64,000 nt of DNA, taken from NCBI GenBank assembly GCA_963700495.1, contig CAVOXT010000003.1:558001-622000 (forward strand), read 5' to 3'. Under the pieces are notes generated by a model that saw nothing but the letters and a program-made list of their open reading frames with translations, made no database searches and had not been told where the DNA came from. Source of the stretch: JACCTU01 sp963700495. GTDB lineage: Bacteria; Actinomycetota; Thermoleophilia; Gaiellales; Gaiellaceae. Positions 7,874-16,967 of this stretch are shown piece after piece. How positions within the stretch are numbered: the stretch's first letter is position 1; every line of letters begins with the position of its first letter. Both the position numbers and the translations under genes were made by a program.

Positions 7874-7906
7874 GCGGGCGGGGGCGGTCGAACGGCCCCC
7901 GCCCGC
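7874..7906 (+). terminator. Hairpin after the micropeptide gene
   Basis: GCGGGCGGGGGC and GCCCCCGCCCGC form a perfect 12-bp stem with a 9-nt loop. There is no U-tract. It isolates the micropeptide gene from the gene at 7926. Confidence 0.75.
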
Positions 7907-7911
7907 CGCTG

Positions 7912-7917
7912 TAGCCT
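7912..7917 (+). promoter_or_regulatory. -10 hexamer TAGCCT of a leaderless-type promoter
   Basis: TAGCCT follows the hairpin and ends 8 nt before the GTG start at 7926, with no ribosome-binding site. Confidence 0.5.
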
Positions 7918-7925
7918 CACGCTCC

Positions 7926-9329
7926 GTGCCGGTGCTCGCGCTCGTCGTCTACGCCGTGGCGCTCGCGGCGGGCGGCATCGCCGTCTGGAGGCGCCCGGTC
8001 TACGCCGTCTACGCGTTCGTCGTCGGCCTGGCGCTCCACAACGCGGTCATGGCCGGGCTCTACGGGCTGGGTGTGCACGGAACGCCGCTGACGCTGATCG
8101 CGGCGTGGAAGGAGGTGCTGCTCGCGGTCGCGCTCGCCCGCGTCGCGCGGGACGCGGCCGCCGCCCGGACCCTGCCGTTCCGCCCCGCGCTCGTCGATGC
8201 GCTCGCGCTCGTCTTTGTGGGGTTCGTCTTGCTCTACGCGGCGCTTCCGCAAAGCTGGCTCGGAGGCGAGGCCGACGCGAAGACGGTCCTCTACGCGCTT
8301 CGGCACGACCTGGCCTTCGTCGCCGCGTACTTTCTCGGCCGCTCGGTGGTGCTGCCCTCGATCCGCCGGCTCGTCCTCGCGACCGCGGCGGTCGTTGCGG
8401 TGCTCGGCGTCGTCGAGGTCTACACCGTCCCGATCGACCGTTGGGTGGACGCCGACGTTCCGGCGTACTTCAGCGACCAGCTCGGGTTCGAGTTCCACGG
8501 CCCGCGCGGTCTGCCGGAGAACTTCGTGTTCAACACGGGCGACGAGAACGAGCTGCTGCGCCGCGCGGTCTCCACCTTCCTCAGTCCGCTCGGCACGGCG
8601 TACATGCTCGTCGTCGCGTTGTGCCTGTGGGCCGTGCGCCCGCGCTCCTGGTGGCCGCTCGCCGCGCTCGCAGCCGTCGGGCTCCTGTTCACGTTCACCC
8701 GCGCGGCGATGATCGCGCTCGTCGGTGCGCTGCTCGTGTTCGCGTTCGTGCGCCGCTCGTGGTGGCCCGTGCTCGCCGCGGGGGCGACCTTATTCGTCGG
8801 GCTCGCCTGGACGCAGATCTACCCGTCGATCGCGCCGGAGACGACGTGGTCGCAGGCGGATCTCGCCTACCAGCGGGAGCGAGCGCGCGAGCTCGGCGTC
8901 CCGCCCGGCGAGGCCGTCTCGCTCGACGAGCCGTCGATCAAGAGCCACCTGACGGCCTTTCGAGAAGGCGTGGACACCGTGCTCCATCATCCTTGGGGCT
9001 TCGGGCTCGGGAACGCGGGCGCAACGGCCCTGCGGCGCCACGTTCCGCTCAAGGCCGGCGAGTCGACCTATACCGAACTCGGCGTGGAGATCGGCCTCCT
9101 CGGCGCGCTCTCGTTCGTCGCATGGAGCCTCGCGCTGCTCTGGTCGCTGGTCCGCACGGGAGCGCCGGGCGCCGCCGCGGCGTTCGCGGCAATCCTCGCC
9201 ATCGCCGTGCAGACCGACGTCCTGGGGACGCCGTGGCTCGCCTACGTCGTCTGGATCCTCGCGGGTGCGACACTCTCGGAATGGCAGAGCCGATCGATCC
9301 CCGCGTCGACGTCGGGCACGTCCACCTGA
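7926..9329 (+). CDS. O-antigen-ligase-like polytopic membrane protein
   Basis: A 467-residue integral membrane protein with about ten to twelve hydrophobic segments and one large extracytoplasmic loop (about 300-370). The loop and the following segment (FREGVDTVLHHPWGFGLGN, then STYTELGVEIGLLGALSFVA) match the Wzy_C region of the O-antigen ligase/polymerase superfamily, which joins or polymerises cell-surface polysaccharide. No glycosyltransferases are adjacent, so its substrate is unknown. It starts with GTG after a leaderless-type -10 and overlaps the VOC gene by 49 nt. Confidence 0.78.
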   Translation: MPVLALVVYAVALAAGGIAVWRRPVYAVYAFVVGLALHNAVMAGLYGLGVHGTPLTLIAAWKEVLLAVALARVARDAAAARTLPFRPALVDALALVFVGFVLLYAALPQSWLGGEADAKTVLYALRHDLAFVAAYFLGRSVVLPSIRRLVLATAAVVAVLGVVEVYTVPIDRWVDADVPAYFSDQLGFEFHGPRGLPENFVFNTGDENELLRRAVSTFLSPLGTAYMLVVALCLWAVRPRSWWPLAALAAVGLLFTFTRAAMIALVGALLVFAFVRRSWWPVLAAGATLFVGLAWTQIYPSIAPETTWSQADLAYQRERARELGVPPGEAVSLDEPSIKSHLTAFREGVDTVLHHPWGFGLGNAGATALRRHVPLKAGESTYTELGVEIGLLGALSFVAWSLALLWSLVRTGAPGAAAAFAAILAIAVQTDVLGTPWLAYVVWILAGATLSEWQSRSIPASTSGTST

Positions 9330-9763
9330 AGGTTTCGGACCTCGACCGCGCAATCGCCTTCTACCGCGACGTGCTCGGCTTCGAGCTCCAGCAGCGGCTC
9401 GGCAACGAGGCGGCGTTTCTCTCCGCCGGGGGCTACCACCACCACGTCGGCCTGAACACCTGGGAGTCGCGGGGCGGGCCGCCGCCTCCGTACGGAACGA
9501 CCGGCCTCTTCCACGCCGCGTTCCGCTATCCCGACCGCAAGGCACTTGCGAACGCGCTCAAGCGCCTGGTCGAGCACGGCGTCCCGCTGTCCGGCGCGTC
9601 CGACCACGGCGTCTCCGAGGCGCTCTACCTCCGCGACCCCGACCAGAACGGGATCGAGCTCTACCACGACCGCCCGCGCGACCAGTGGCCTCGCTCGGGA
9701 GACGGCATCACGATGTTCACCGCCCCGCTCGACGTCGCGGCGCTTCTCGCCGAAGCCGGCTAG
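9281..9763 (+). CDS. VOC-family (glyoxalase/extradiol-dioxygenase-like) protein
   Basis: A 160-residue protein with two VOC half-domains: GHVHLKVSDLDRAIAFYRDV begins the first, GLFHAAFRYPDRKALANAL the second. The pattern FYRDVLGFELQ and RDPDQNGIELYHDRP is typical of catechol-2,3-dioxygenase-like VOC enzymes; His in HVHL, His in LFHA and Glu in IELYHD are likely metal ligands. It shares its stop codon region (CTAG, 9760-9763) with the convergent ABC ATPase. The substrate cannot be told. Confidence 0.88.
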   Translation: MAEPIDPRVDVGHVHLKVSDLDRAIAFYRDVLGFELQQRLGNEAAFLSAGGYHHHVGLNTWESRGGPPPPYGTTGLFHAAFRYPDRKALANALKRLVEHGVPLSGASDHGVSEALYLRDPDQNGIELYHDRPRDQWPRSGDGITMFTAPLDVAALLAEAG

Positions 9764-10431
9764 GCCGCCAGGCGCCCGTCCGCGAGGCCGACGATCCGGT
9801 CGGCCTGCGCGGCGATGCTCGGGTTGTGCGTGATCAGCACGACCGTCTGCCCTCCTTCGGACGAGAGCCGCCGGAGCAGGGAGACGATCTCGTCGCCGGT
9901 CTTCGAGTCGAGGTTTCCCGTGGGCTCGTCGGCGAGGATCACGCGCGGGCCATTGACGAGCGCACGCGCGATCGCGACTCGCTGCTGCTCGCCGCCTGAG
10001 AGCTGGGAGGGCAGGTGGCGGGCGCGGTCCGCCAGCCCGACCGCCTCGAGCGACCGCTCGACGGCGTCGCGGCGCTCCGCTCCCGACCGCGCCGTCGGAG
10101 CCATCGCGGCCTCGACGTTCTCGGCCGCAGTCAGCGTCGGGATCAGGTTGAACTGCTGGAAGACGAAGCCGATCGTGTCGCGGCGCAGCGTCGTGAGGGC
10201 GCGGTCGCTCTCCCGCGCGAGGTCGCGGCCCTCGAACAGGAGCTCGCCGCGCGTCGGCCGGTCGAGCGCACCGAGCAGCTGGAGCAGCGTGGTCTTGCCG
10301 GACCCGCTCGGCCCCACGACGGCGACGAACTCGCCCTCGGCGATCGTGAGCTGGAGGTCTCGCACCGCAAGGATCTCCATCGAACCCTGGCGGAACGACT
10401 TGGTGACGTCGTTGAGCTGGTAGAGCGTCAT
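9760..10431 (-). CDS. MacB/LolD-type ABC transporter ATP-binding protein
   Basis: A 223-residue ATPase with Walker A GPSGSGKTT (residues 40-48), Q-loop FVFQQFNL, signature LSGGEQQR and Walker B VILADEPTGNLDS. The sequence ADEPTGNLDSKTGDEI is characteristic of the MacB/LolD/FtsE group that pairs with FtsX-type permeases. The permease is encoded directly upstream (stop at 10433, 1-nt gap to the ATG), so the two form one exporter or mechanotransmission complex at the membrane. Confidence 0.93.
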   Translation of the reverse strand: MTLYQLNDVTKSFRQGSMEILAVRDLQLTIAEGEFVAVVGPSGSGKTTLLQLLGALDRPTRGELLFEGRDLARESDRALTTLRRDTIGFVFQQFNLIPTLTAAENVEAAMAPTARSGAERRDAVERSLEAVGLADRARHLPSQLSGGEQQRVAIARALVNGPRVILADEPTGNLDSKTGDEIVSLLRRLSSEGGQTVVLITHNPSIAAQADRIVGLADGRLAA

Positions 10432-10432
10432 C

Positions 10433-11893
10433 TCAGTCCAGATGCCGGAGGGCGTCGGCGGGGCGAAGTCGGGAAGCGCGCAGCGCACCTGCGGCTCCGG
10501 CGAGGAGCCCGCCGAGCAGCGCGAGCAGGACGGCGAGGGCAAGCACGGAGGCGCTGACGGGGGCGTCGAGCGCGACCGTCTCGGAGCCCGCCGCGACCGC
10601 GCCCTGCCCGAACACGCCGATGAAGCGCGGACCGCCCTGCTGCGCGGTGTCGGCGACCGTCGCGGTGAGCGTCGGCCCGTAAGCATCGAGAAGCGCGGCG
10701 CCGAACAGGCCGAGCGCGACGCCGATGGCCGCGCCGAGCGCACCCTGGAGGAGCGCCTCGCCTGTGACCTGGCGAACGACGAGGCGCTGCGGCCAGCCGA
10801 GCGCCTTGAGCGTGCCGAGCTCGCGCGTCCGCTTGGCGACGGACGCAAGCGTGAGCAGGCTCGCGATCAGGAACGCCGCGAGCAACCCGACGAGCGCGAG
10901 CGCCGTGCCGAGCTTGCCGCTCAGGTTCTTCGCGTCGACGAGCGAGCCGCTGACGCGGTCGGCGACGTCCTCGGCGGTCGTCACGGTTGCTCCGTCGATC
11001 TCGGCTTTGATCGCCGTCGAGACCGCCGCGACGTCGTCGGCGCTGTTCGCGCGGACCTGGATCGCGTTCACGCGCCCCTTGCGGTCGGCGAGCTTCTGCA
11101 GCCGGGCGAGGGAGACGTAGACGTCCGACGCCTGCCCGCCGAGAGGAGGCTTGGCCAGGCCGACGACCTTCAGCTTCTTCCCGCCGATGGTGACGGTGTC
11201 TCCGACGTCGAGGTTGTTCCGGCGCGCGTAGCCGACGTTGAGCACGGCCTCGTCGCCGCGTCGCAGGTAGCGCCCGGTCTCGACCTCGGCGGGAGAGACC
11301 GGCGCGAGCCCGGGCCGAGAGATGTCGACGCCCGTCACGGTCATCGACTGCGCGTTGATCGAGTCGGGGCCGCCCGGGGCGGGCGCAGGCGCGCTGAAGC
11401 GGCCGCCCTGCTGCGCCGGCTGCTCAGGGACGGTGCCCTCGATGTGGAGCGAGTTGAGCGTGAGCGAGCCGGCCGCTTCCTGGACGCCGTCGATTCGCCG
11501 GACGGCTGCGACCTCGCTCGCGGGGAAGCTCAGCTGCCCCGAGACGAAGGTGTCACGCGAGAACTTCGTACCGGGCTCGCCGAGGTCGCGGAGACCGATC
11601 CGCGCCCCGCCGTTCTCCTCCTGGAGCTGCTGTTGCTCCTTCTCCGACAGCCGCGGGAAGCCGCCGCCCGCGGCCGGGTCGAGGTCGAGCGGCCGCGACA
11701 CGGCGAGGTCGGTTCCCAGGCCCGTCAGCGGCTCGAGCACCTTCTGCTGGGCCTGGTCGAGCCCGCTCGAGAGCGCGTTCACGACGACGACGAGCGCGAC
11801 GCCGATCGCCAGCCCGAGCGCGGTCAGGAGCGTACGGCCGCGCCTCCGGCCGAGCTCGGCGAACAGGTAGCGGACGAAGAACACGCTCCGCAC
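10433..11893 (-). CDS. FtsX/MacB-type ABC transporter permease
   Basis: About 486 residues. One N-terminal membrane helix (LLTALGLAIGVALVVVVNAL) is followed by a large extracytoplasmic MacB-like domain (about 60-320) and three C-terminal helices. The KRTRELGTLKALGWPQRLV segment after the second helix is the FtsX-family signature. The GTG at 11893 is preferred since it gives a short cytoplasmic lead into FVRYLFAELGRRRGRTLL; an upstream start at 12004 would overlap korA. The cargo is unknown. Confidence 0.88.
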   Translation of the reverse strand: MRSVFFVRYLFAELGRRRGRTLLTALGLAIGVALVVVVNALSSGLDQAQQKVLEPLTGLGTDLAVSRPLDLDPAAGGGFPRLSEKEQQQLQEENGGARIGLRDLGEPGTKFSRDTFVSGQLSFPASEVAAVRRIDGVQEAAGSLTLNSLHIEGTVPEQPAQQGGRFSAPAPAPGGPDSINAQSMTVTGVDISRPGLAPVSPAEVETGRYLRRGDEAVLNVGYARRNNLDVGDTVTIGGKKLKVVGLAKPPLGGQASDVYVSLARLQKLADRKGRVNAIQVRANSADDVAAVSTAIKAEIDGATVTTAEDVADRVSGSLVDAKNLSGKLGTALALVGLLAAFLIASLLTLASVAKRTRELGTLKALGWPQRLVVRQVTGEALLQGALGAAIGVALGLFGAALLDAYGPTLTATVADTAQQGGPRFIGVFGQGAVAAGSETVALDAPVSASVLALAVLLALLGGLLAGAAGALRASRLRPADALRHLD

Positions 11894-11946
11894 GAAACCA
11901 TCTCTCGGTGAAAAGCCGGTGAGGCAGCCGTGAGAGCGCGCTAAGA

Positions 11947-11962
11947 ACTGCTGTTCCGCAGT
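11947..11962. promoter_or_regulatory. Inverted repeat in the divergent korA/ABC permease region
   Basis: ACTGC-TGTTCC-GCAGT, a 5-bp dyad 19 nt upstream of the korA -10 element; possible operator. Confidence 0.3.
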
Positions 11963-11980
11963 GTGGACTGCGCGACGCGC

Positions 11981-11986
11981 TAGCCT
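11981..11986 (+). promoter_or_regulatory. -10 hexamer TAGCCT of korA
   Basis: TAGCCT ends 11 nt before the korA ATG at 11998. The sequence between is GGGGTGAACGA, so a very short leader is expected. Confidence 0.45.
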
Positions 11987-11997
11987 GGGGTGAACGA

Positions 11998-13839
11998 ATG
12001 GCAAAGCAGGTCGAGCAGGTTCACGACGTCGTCATCCGTTTCGCGGGTGACTCCGGCGACGGGATGCAGCTGACGGGCGGCCGCTTCACGAGCGACACCG
12101 CCGCGCTCGGCAACGACCTCTCGACCTTTCCGGACTACCCGGCCGAGATCCGTGCGCCCGCCGGCTCGCTCCCGGGCGTGTCGGGCTTCCAGATCCACTT
12201 CTCCGACCACGACATCCTCACGCCGGGGGACCGCCCCGACGTGCTGGTCGCGATGAACCCGGCCGCACTCCGCACGAACCAGAAGGACCTCCCGAGCGGG
12301 GCCACGCTGGTCCTGAATCGCGACGCGTTCAGCGAGAAGAACCTCCAGAAGGCCGGCTACTCGGCCAACCCGCTCGAGGACGGCTCGCTCGACGAGTACC
12401 GGCTGCACGCGATCCCGCTGACGTCGATGACGGTCGAGGCGTTGAAGGGAATCGACGGCGTGACCTCGCGTGAGGCCGAGCGCTCCAAGAACTTCTTCGC
12501 GCTCGGGCTGATGTCGTGGCTGTACGGCCGGCCGACCGAGAACACGCTCGACTTCATCAAGACGAAGTTCGCGAAGCGCCCCGAGATCGCGGAGGCGAAC
12601 CGGCGCGCGTTCAACGCGGGCTACAACTACGGCGAGACCTCTGAGGACTTCCTCGTCCAGTACGAGGTCCAGCCCGCGTCGCTCGCCCCGGGCCGCTACC
12701 GGCAGATCACCGGCAACCAGGCGCTCGCGTACGGGCTGATCGCCGCGTCCGTCAAGTCGGAGCTGCCGCTGTTCCTCGGTGCGTACCCGATCACGCCCGC
12801 GTCGGGGATCCTCGAGGAGCTCGCGCACCACAAGGAGTTCGGCGTGCGGACGTTCCAGGCCGAGGACGAGATCGCAGCCGTCGGCGCGGCGCTCGGCGCG
12901 AGCTTCGGCGGCGCTCTCGGCGTGTGCACATCCGCCGGGCCGGGCGTCGTCCTGAAAGCGGAGACGGTCGGCCTCGGCGTCACGCTCGAGCTGCCGCTCG
13001 TGATCGTCGACGTGCAGCGCGCCGGGCCTTCGACGGGGATGCCGACGAAGCCCGAGCAGGCGGATCTGCTGATGGTGCTGTTCGGGAGGAACTCCGAGAG
13101 CCCGGTGCCGGTGCTCGCAGCGGGAACGCCCGGCGACTGCTTCTACGCGGCCGTCGAAGCGGTGCGGATCGCGGTCAAGTACCGGACGCCCGTGTACCTG
13201 CTCTCCGACGCATACCTCGCCAATGGGTCGGAGCCGTGGCTGATCCCGAACATGGACGAGCTCCCGGCTCTCGACCCTGAGTTCGCGACCGAGCCGCCCG
13301 AGGACGGCGTCTTCCTCCCGTACGCCCGCGACCCGGACACGCTCGCACGCCCCTGGGCGATCCCGGGCACGCCCGGGCTCGAGCACCGCATCGGCGGGCT
13401 CGAGAAGCAAGACGGCACCGGGAACGTGAGCTACGACGCGGACAACCACGACAAGATGGTTCGGCTGCGCGCGCAGAAGGTCGCGGGGATCGCAGCCGAC
13501 ATCCCGGAGATCCGGATCGACGACCCGAGCGGCGAGGCGAAGCTGCTCGTGCTCAGCTGGGGTGGCACCTTCGGCGCAGTTCACGCCGGCGTTCGGCGCG
13601 TGCGCAACGAGGGCCGAAACGTCGCGCACGTTCATCTCCGCTACCTCAACCCGTTCCCGCGCAACACGGCGGATGTGCTCGCCCGCTTCGAGCAGGTGCT
13701 CGTGCCGGAGATGAACCTCGGCCAGCTGCTCAAGCTCGTGCGCGCGGAGTTCCTCGTCGACGCGGTCGGCTACAACCGCGTGCGCGGCCTGCCGTTCCGC
13801 GCGACCGAGATCCACGAGGCGATCGAGGCGATGCTGTGA
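11998..13839 (+). CDS. korA: 2-oxoacid:ferredoxin oxidoreductase subunit alpha (KorA)
   Basis: 613 residues in the fused gamma-alpha arrangement of KorA. Residues 1-190 are the gamma domain (VVIRFAGDSGDGMQLTG at the start, EIRAPAGSLPGVSGFQI). The alpha domain follows, with GAYPITPASGILEELA, QAEDEIAAVGAALGASFGG and GPSTGMPTKPEQADLLM. With KorB it decarboxylates 2-oxoglutarate (or another 2-oxoacid) to the acyl-CoA, reducing ferredoxin. Such enzymes replace or supplement the 2-oxoglutarate dehydrogenase complex in many actinobacteria. The stop overlaps korB's GTG. Confidence 0.93.
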   Translation: MAKQVEQVHDVVIRFAGDSGDGMQLTGGRFTSDTAALGNDLSTFPDYPAEIRAPAGSLPGVSGFQIHFSDHDILTPGDRPDVLVAMNPAALRTNQKDLPSGATLVLNRDAFSEKNLQKAGYSANPLEDGSLDEYRLHAIPLTSMTVEALKGIDGVTSREAERSKNFFALGLMSWLYGRPTENTLDFIKTKFAKRPEIAEANRRAFNAGYNYGETSEDFLVQYEVQPASLAPGRYRQITGNQALAYGLIAASVKSELPLFLGAYPITPASGILEELAHHKEFGVRTFQAEDEIAAVGAALGASFGGALGVCTSAGPGVVLKAETVGLGVTLELPLVIVDVQRAGPSTGMPTKPEQADLLMVLFGRNSESPVPVLAAGTPGDCFYAAVEAVRIAVKYRTPVYLLSDAYLANGSEPWLIPNMDELPALDPEFATEPPEDGVFLPYARDPDTLARPWAIPGTPGLEHRIGGLEKQDGTGNVSYDADNHDKMVRLRAQKVAGIAADIPEIRIDDPSGEAKLLVLSWGGTFGAVHAGVRRVRNEGRNVAHVHLRYLNPFPRNTADVLARFEQVLVPEMNLGQLLKLVRAEFLVDAVGYNRVRGLPFRATEIHEAIEAML

Positions 13840-14855
13840 GCGAAGGCAACGGCCACGTGATCCAGCTGACCGCGAAGGACTTCAAGTCCGACCAGGAGGT
13901 GCGCTGGTGCCCGGGCTGCGGCGACTACGCGATCCTCGCCGCGGTGCAGAGCTTCATGCCGGAGCTGAACCTCGAGCGGGAGAAGATCGTCTTCGTCTCC
14001 GGAATCGGCTGCGCGGCACGGTTCCCGTACTACATGCGGTCGTACGGGATGCACTCGATCCACGGGCGGGCGCCCGCGATCGCGACCGGGCTCGCGGTGT
14101 CGAGGCCCGATCTGTCCGTCTGGGTCGTCACCGGGGACGGCGACGCGCTCTCGATCGGAGGGAACCACCTGATCCACGCGCTGCGCCGCAACGTGAACGT
14201 GAAGATCCTGATGTTCAACAACCAGATCTACGGGCTGACGAAGGGGCAGTACTCGCCGACGTCTCCCGTCGGCCAGCGGACCGGTTCGACGCCCATGGGC
14301 TCGATCGACAACCCCTTCAACCCGCTGTCGCTCGCGATCGGCACCGACGCGACCTTCATCGGGCGTGCGCTCGACACCGACCGCAAGGAGCTGACCGATG
14401 TGCTGCGTGCCGCAGCCATGCACCGGGGCGCCGCCTTCGTCGAGATCTTCCAGAACTGCAACATCTACAACGACGGTGCGTTCGACGCGGTGCGAGACGA
14501 CAAGACCAACCGCATCTACCTGAGGCACGGTGAGCCGATTCGCTTCGGCGAGGACGGCGAACGGGGCGTTCGCCTCCGGCACGACGGCTCGGTCGAGGTC
14601 TTCGACGGTGACGGCGACGCACTCGTCTGGGACGCACACCACGTCGAGCCATCGATCGCCTTCGCGATGTCGCGGCTCACCCTCGACGCCGTGGGCGCGG
14701 CGCCGTTCGGCGTCTTTCGCGACGTCGAGCGCCCGGTCTACGACGAGCAGATGGCGGCCCAGCTGGAGCAGGCGCGGGCCGCGAAGGGCGAGGGCGACCT
14801 CGCCGTACTCGTCGGCTCGGGCGACACGTGGTCGATCGGCGAGCCGCCCTCCTAG
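13836..14855 (+). CDS. korB: 2-oxoacid:ferredoxin oxidoreductase subunit beta (KorB)
   Basis: 339 residues, the thiamine-diphosphate-binding subunit. WCPGCGDYAI and the later GIGCAAR carry Cys residues of the family's iron-sulfur site, and VVTGDGDALSIGGNHLIH with NVKILMFNNQIYGLTKGQ is the TPP/Mg-binding motif. It starts at GTG 13836 within the korA stop (GTGA). A C-terminal tail of about 60 residues (from VDAHHVEPS-like sequence on) is longer than in minimal KorB. No ferredoxin gene is adjacent. It ends in a CTAG shared with the convergent transporter. Confidence 0.94.
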   Translation: MSEGNGHVIQLTAKDFKSDQEVRWCPGCGDYAILAAVQSFMPELNLEREKIVFVSGIGCAARFPYYMRSYGMHSIHGRAPAIATGLAVSRPDLSVWVVTGDGDALSIGGNHLIHALRRNVNVKILMFNNQIYGLTKGQYSPTSPVGQRTGSTPMGSIDNPFNPLSLAIGTDATFIGRALDTDRKELTDVLRAAAMHRGAAFVEIFQNCNIYNDGAFDAVRDDKTNRIYLRHGEPIRFGEDGERGVRLRHDGSVEVFDGDGDALVWDAHHVEPSIAFAMSRLTLDAVGAAPFGVFRDVERPVYDEQMAAQLEQARAAKGEGDLAVLVGSGDTWSIGEPPS

Positions 14856-16288
14856 GCGGACTCGAACACGACCTGGCGGCCGGGACGCGCCAGCGGGCGC
14901 GTGATGAAGATCGCCACGACCGCGCCGATGAGTGCCGCGACGGAGCCCGCCGCGAACGCGATCTCGAAGCCGTCGATCGACGGCACCGGCGTTCCCGGGA
15001 TGGTGTGCGACATCAGCAGCGCCGCGCCCGCCTGACCGCCGATCACGCCGCCGACCGTCCGCATGACGGTGTTCATCCCGCTCGCGACTCCGGTCTCGGT
15101 CGGCCGCACGGACTGGGCGATGATCGTCGCCATCGCCGCGAACGCGAAGCCGATCCCGATCCCGAAGACGGGCTGGCTCGCGACGAGCTTCCACGGCTCG
15201 TCGTTCCAGATCGCCAGCATCGCGGCGGCGATCGAGACGAGCGCCATGCCGATCGACAGCGGCCACTTGAACCCCGTCCGCCGGCCGATCAGCCCGCCGA
15301 GCGGGCCGGCGAACAACAGCACGAGAGAACCCGGCAGCAGGTAGAGGCCCGCCTTCGTCGCGCTCGCGCCGAACCCGTAGTCGACGAGCCCGGCCCACTG
15401 CTCTGGCACGCCGCGCGGCATCTCGACGAAGTTCGGAACGAGCACGAAGACGCTGAACATCGAGAAGCCGGCGATCAGCGCGGTGATGTTCGTGAGCAGC
15501 ACGGGACGGCGCGTCATCATCCGCATGTCGACCATCGGCTCCGGGACCCGTAGCTCGACGAGGACCCACGCGGCGAACAGCACCGCGGCCGCGACGAGCA
15601 GCGCGACGATCCGTCCCGAGGTCCAGCCCCAGTTTTCGCCTTCGGTCAGCGCGACCAGGAACGAGATCAGCCCGCACGAGAGCAGGATCGCCCCCGGGAA
15701 GTCGACGCGCGACGGGGTCTTGATCGGCGACTCCGGCACGAAGCGGGCGACCATCAGCATCGACAGGGCGATACCGATCGAGCCGAAGATGAACAGCCAG
15801 CGCCACGACAGGTGGTCGACGATCACGCCGCTGAGCACGATTCCGAAGCCGCCGCCGACGCCGAACACGGAGCTGACGAGGCCGATGCCGACCCCGACCT
15901 TCTCCGGCGGGAACTCGTCCCGGATGATCGCGAACGACAGCGGGAAGACCGCCGCGCCTGTCCCGGCGAGCGCCCTGAACGAGATCAGCGACCAGATGTT
16001 CCACGCGAGCGCGCAGCCGACGCAACCGATGAGGAAGAGCCCGAGGCTGACCAGGAGCATGCGCTCCTTGCCGTGCTGGTCTCCGAGCTTGCCGAGGATC
16101 GGTGTCGAGACCGACGCGACGAGCAGGAAGACGGTCAGTACCCAGGTCGCCCACGTCGTCGTCGTGTCGAGCTCGCGCTGGAGCACCGGGAGCGCGGGCA
16201 CGACCATCGTCTGCTGAAAGGCGAACGCCGTCCCGGCGAGCGTGAGGGCGGCGAGCGTGACGTTGTAGTGCTGGCGCCCCTCCTCCAT
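14852..16288 (-). CDS. DHA2-family major facilitator superfamily transporter
   Basis: 478 residues with about 14 membrane segments. VVPALPVLQRELDTTTTWATW in the first loop, followed by GKLGDQHGKERMLLVSL (motif A) and a motif-C-like stretch (SSVFGVGGGFGIVLSGVI), places it in the drug:proton antiporter DHA2 (EmrB/QacA) family. It would export a toxic or signalling compound; the substrate is unknown. Its ATG follows the trhA stop by zero nt (TAG-ATG on the minus strand), so the two may be co-transcribed. Confidence 0.9.
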   Translation of the reverse strand: MEEGRQHYNVTLAALTLAGTAFAFQQTMVVPALPVLQRELDTTTTWATWVLTVFLLVASVSTPILGKLGDQHGKERMLLVSLGLFLIGCVGCALAWNIWSLISFRALAGTGAAVFPLSFAIIRDEFPPEKVGVGIGLVSSVFGVGGGFGIVLSGVIVDHLSWRWLFIFGSIGIALSMLMVARFVPESPIKTPSRVDFPGAILLSCGLISFLVALTEGENWGWTSGRIVALLVAAAVLFAAWVLVELRVPEPMVDMRMMTRRPVLLTNITALIAGFSMFSVFVLVPNFVEMPRGVPEQWAGLVDYGFGASATKAGLYLLPGSLVLLFAGPLGGLIGRRTGFKWPLSIGMALVSIAAAMLAIWNDEPWKLVASQPVFGIGIGFAFAAMATIIAQSVRPTETGVASGMNTVMRTVGGVIGGQAGAALLMSHTIPGTPVPSIDGFEIAFAAGSVAALIGAVVAIFITRPLARPGRQVVFESA

Positions 16289-16952
16289 CTACAGGACGAA
16301 GAGCGCGACTGCGACGTACTGGCACGCGGCCGCTGCGACGACGAGCGCGTGGAACAGCTCGTGGTAGCCGAAGACGCTGGGGACCGGGTCCGGGCGGCGC
16401 AGCGCGTAGATGATCGCGCCGGCGGTGTAGAGGAGGCCCCCGGCGGCCAGCAACGTCAGCGGCGTCAGGCCGACCGATCCGAGGATCTCGGGCGCGGCGA
16501 CGATGCCGGCCCAGCCGAGCAGGACGTGCGAGGAACGCTGCGACCCAGCGGGGCGCGTCGATCCACGCGATCTTGAGCACGATCGCCGCGAACGCCCCGG
16601 TCCAGACGATCGCCAGGATGACGACGCTCCACGAGCCGTGGAGCGCGACGAGCCCGAACGGGGTGTACGTCCCCGCGATCAGGAGAAAGATCGCGGCGTG
16701 GTCGAGGCGGCGGATCCAGCGCCGCGGCCCCGGCGGCCAGACGACGCGGTGGTAGAGCGCACTGATCCCGAGCATGGCCGCGACGGTCGCCGCGAAGACG
16801 ATCGCCGAGACGCGTGCGGCACCGCCCTGGGCCCCGGCGACGAGCAGAGCGCCGACGCCGATCGAGACGAAGAAGCCGTACTGGTGGAGCACTCCCCGCA
16901 GGCGAGGGCGCCGCTTCGCGGCGAGAAGCCAGTCAGGCTGATCGATCGTCAC
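16289..16952 (-). CDS. trhA: Hemolysin III/TrhA-family membrane protein, one +1 frameshift
   Basis: About 220 residues once repaired, seven membrane segments. The family signature SALYHRVVWPPGPRRWIRRLDHAAIFLLIAGTY (positions about 66-98) is present in part as ALYHR and DHAAIFLLIAGTYTP; the second half continues in another frame as HVLLGWAGIVAAPEIL and ends FGYHELFHALVV, with the conserved C-terminal His pair. The shift is one extra base near 16545 (CTC-G-CAC on the coding strand). Length 664 nt is 3n+1, matching a single insertion. Probably a sequencing error. Starts at GTG 16952. Confidence 0.82.
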
Positions 16953-16967
16953 GCTGAGGAAGGTTTC

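Noticed and set aside
13770..16952. A 1060-codon minus-strand ORF, and other long antisense ORFs (e.g. 11980-13815, 40265-42163)
   Set aside because: They are shadows of korA, korB, the DHA2 transporter and typA in very high-GC DNA; composition is Arg/Asp/His-rich and no domain is recognisable.
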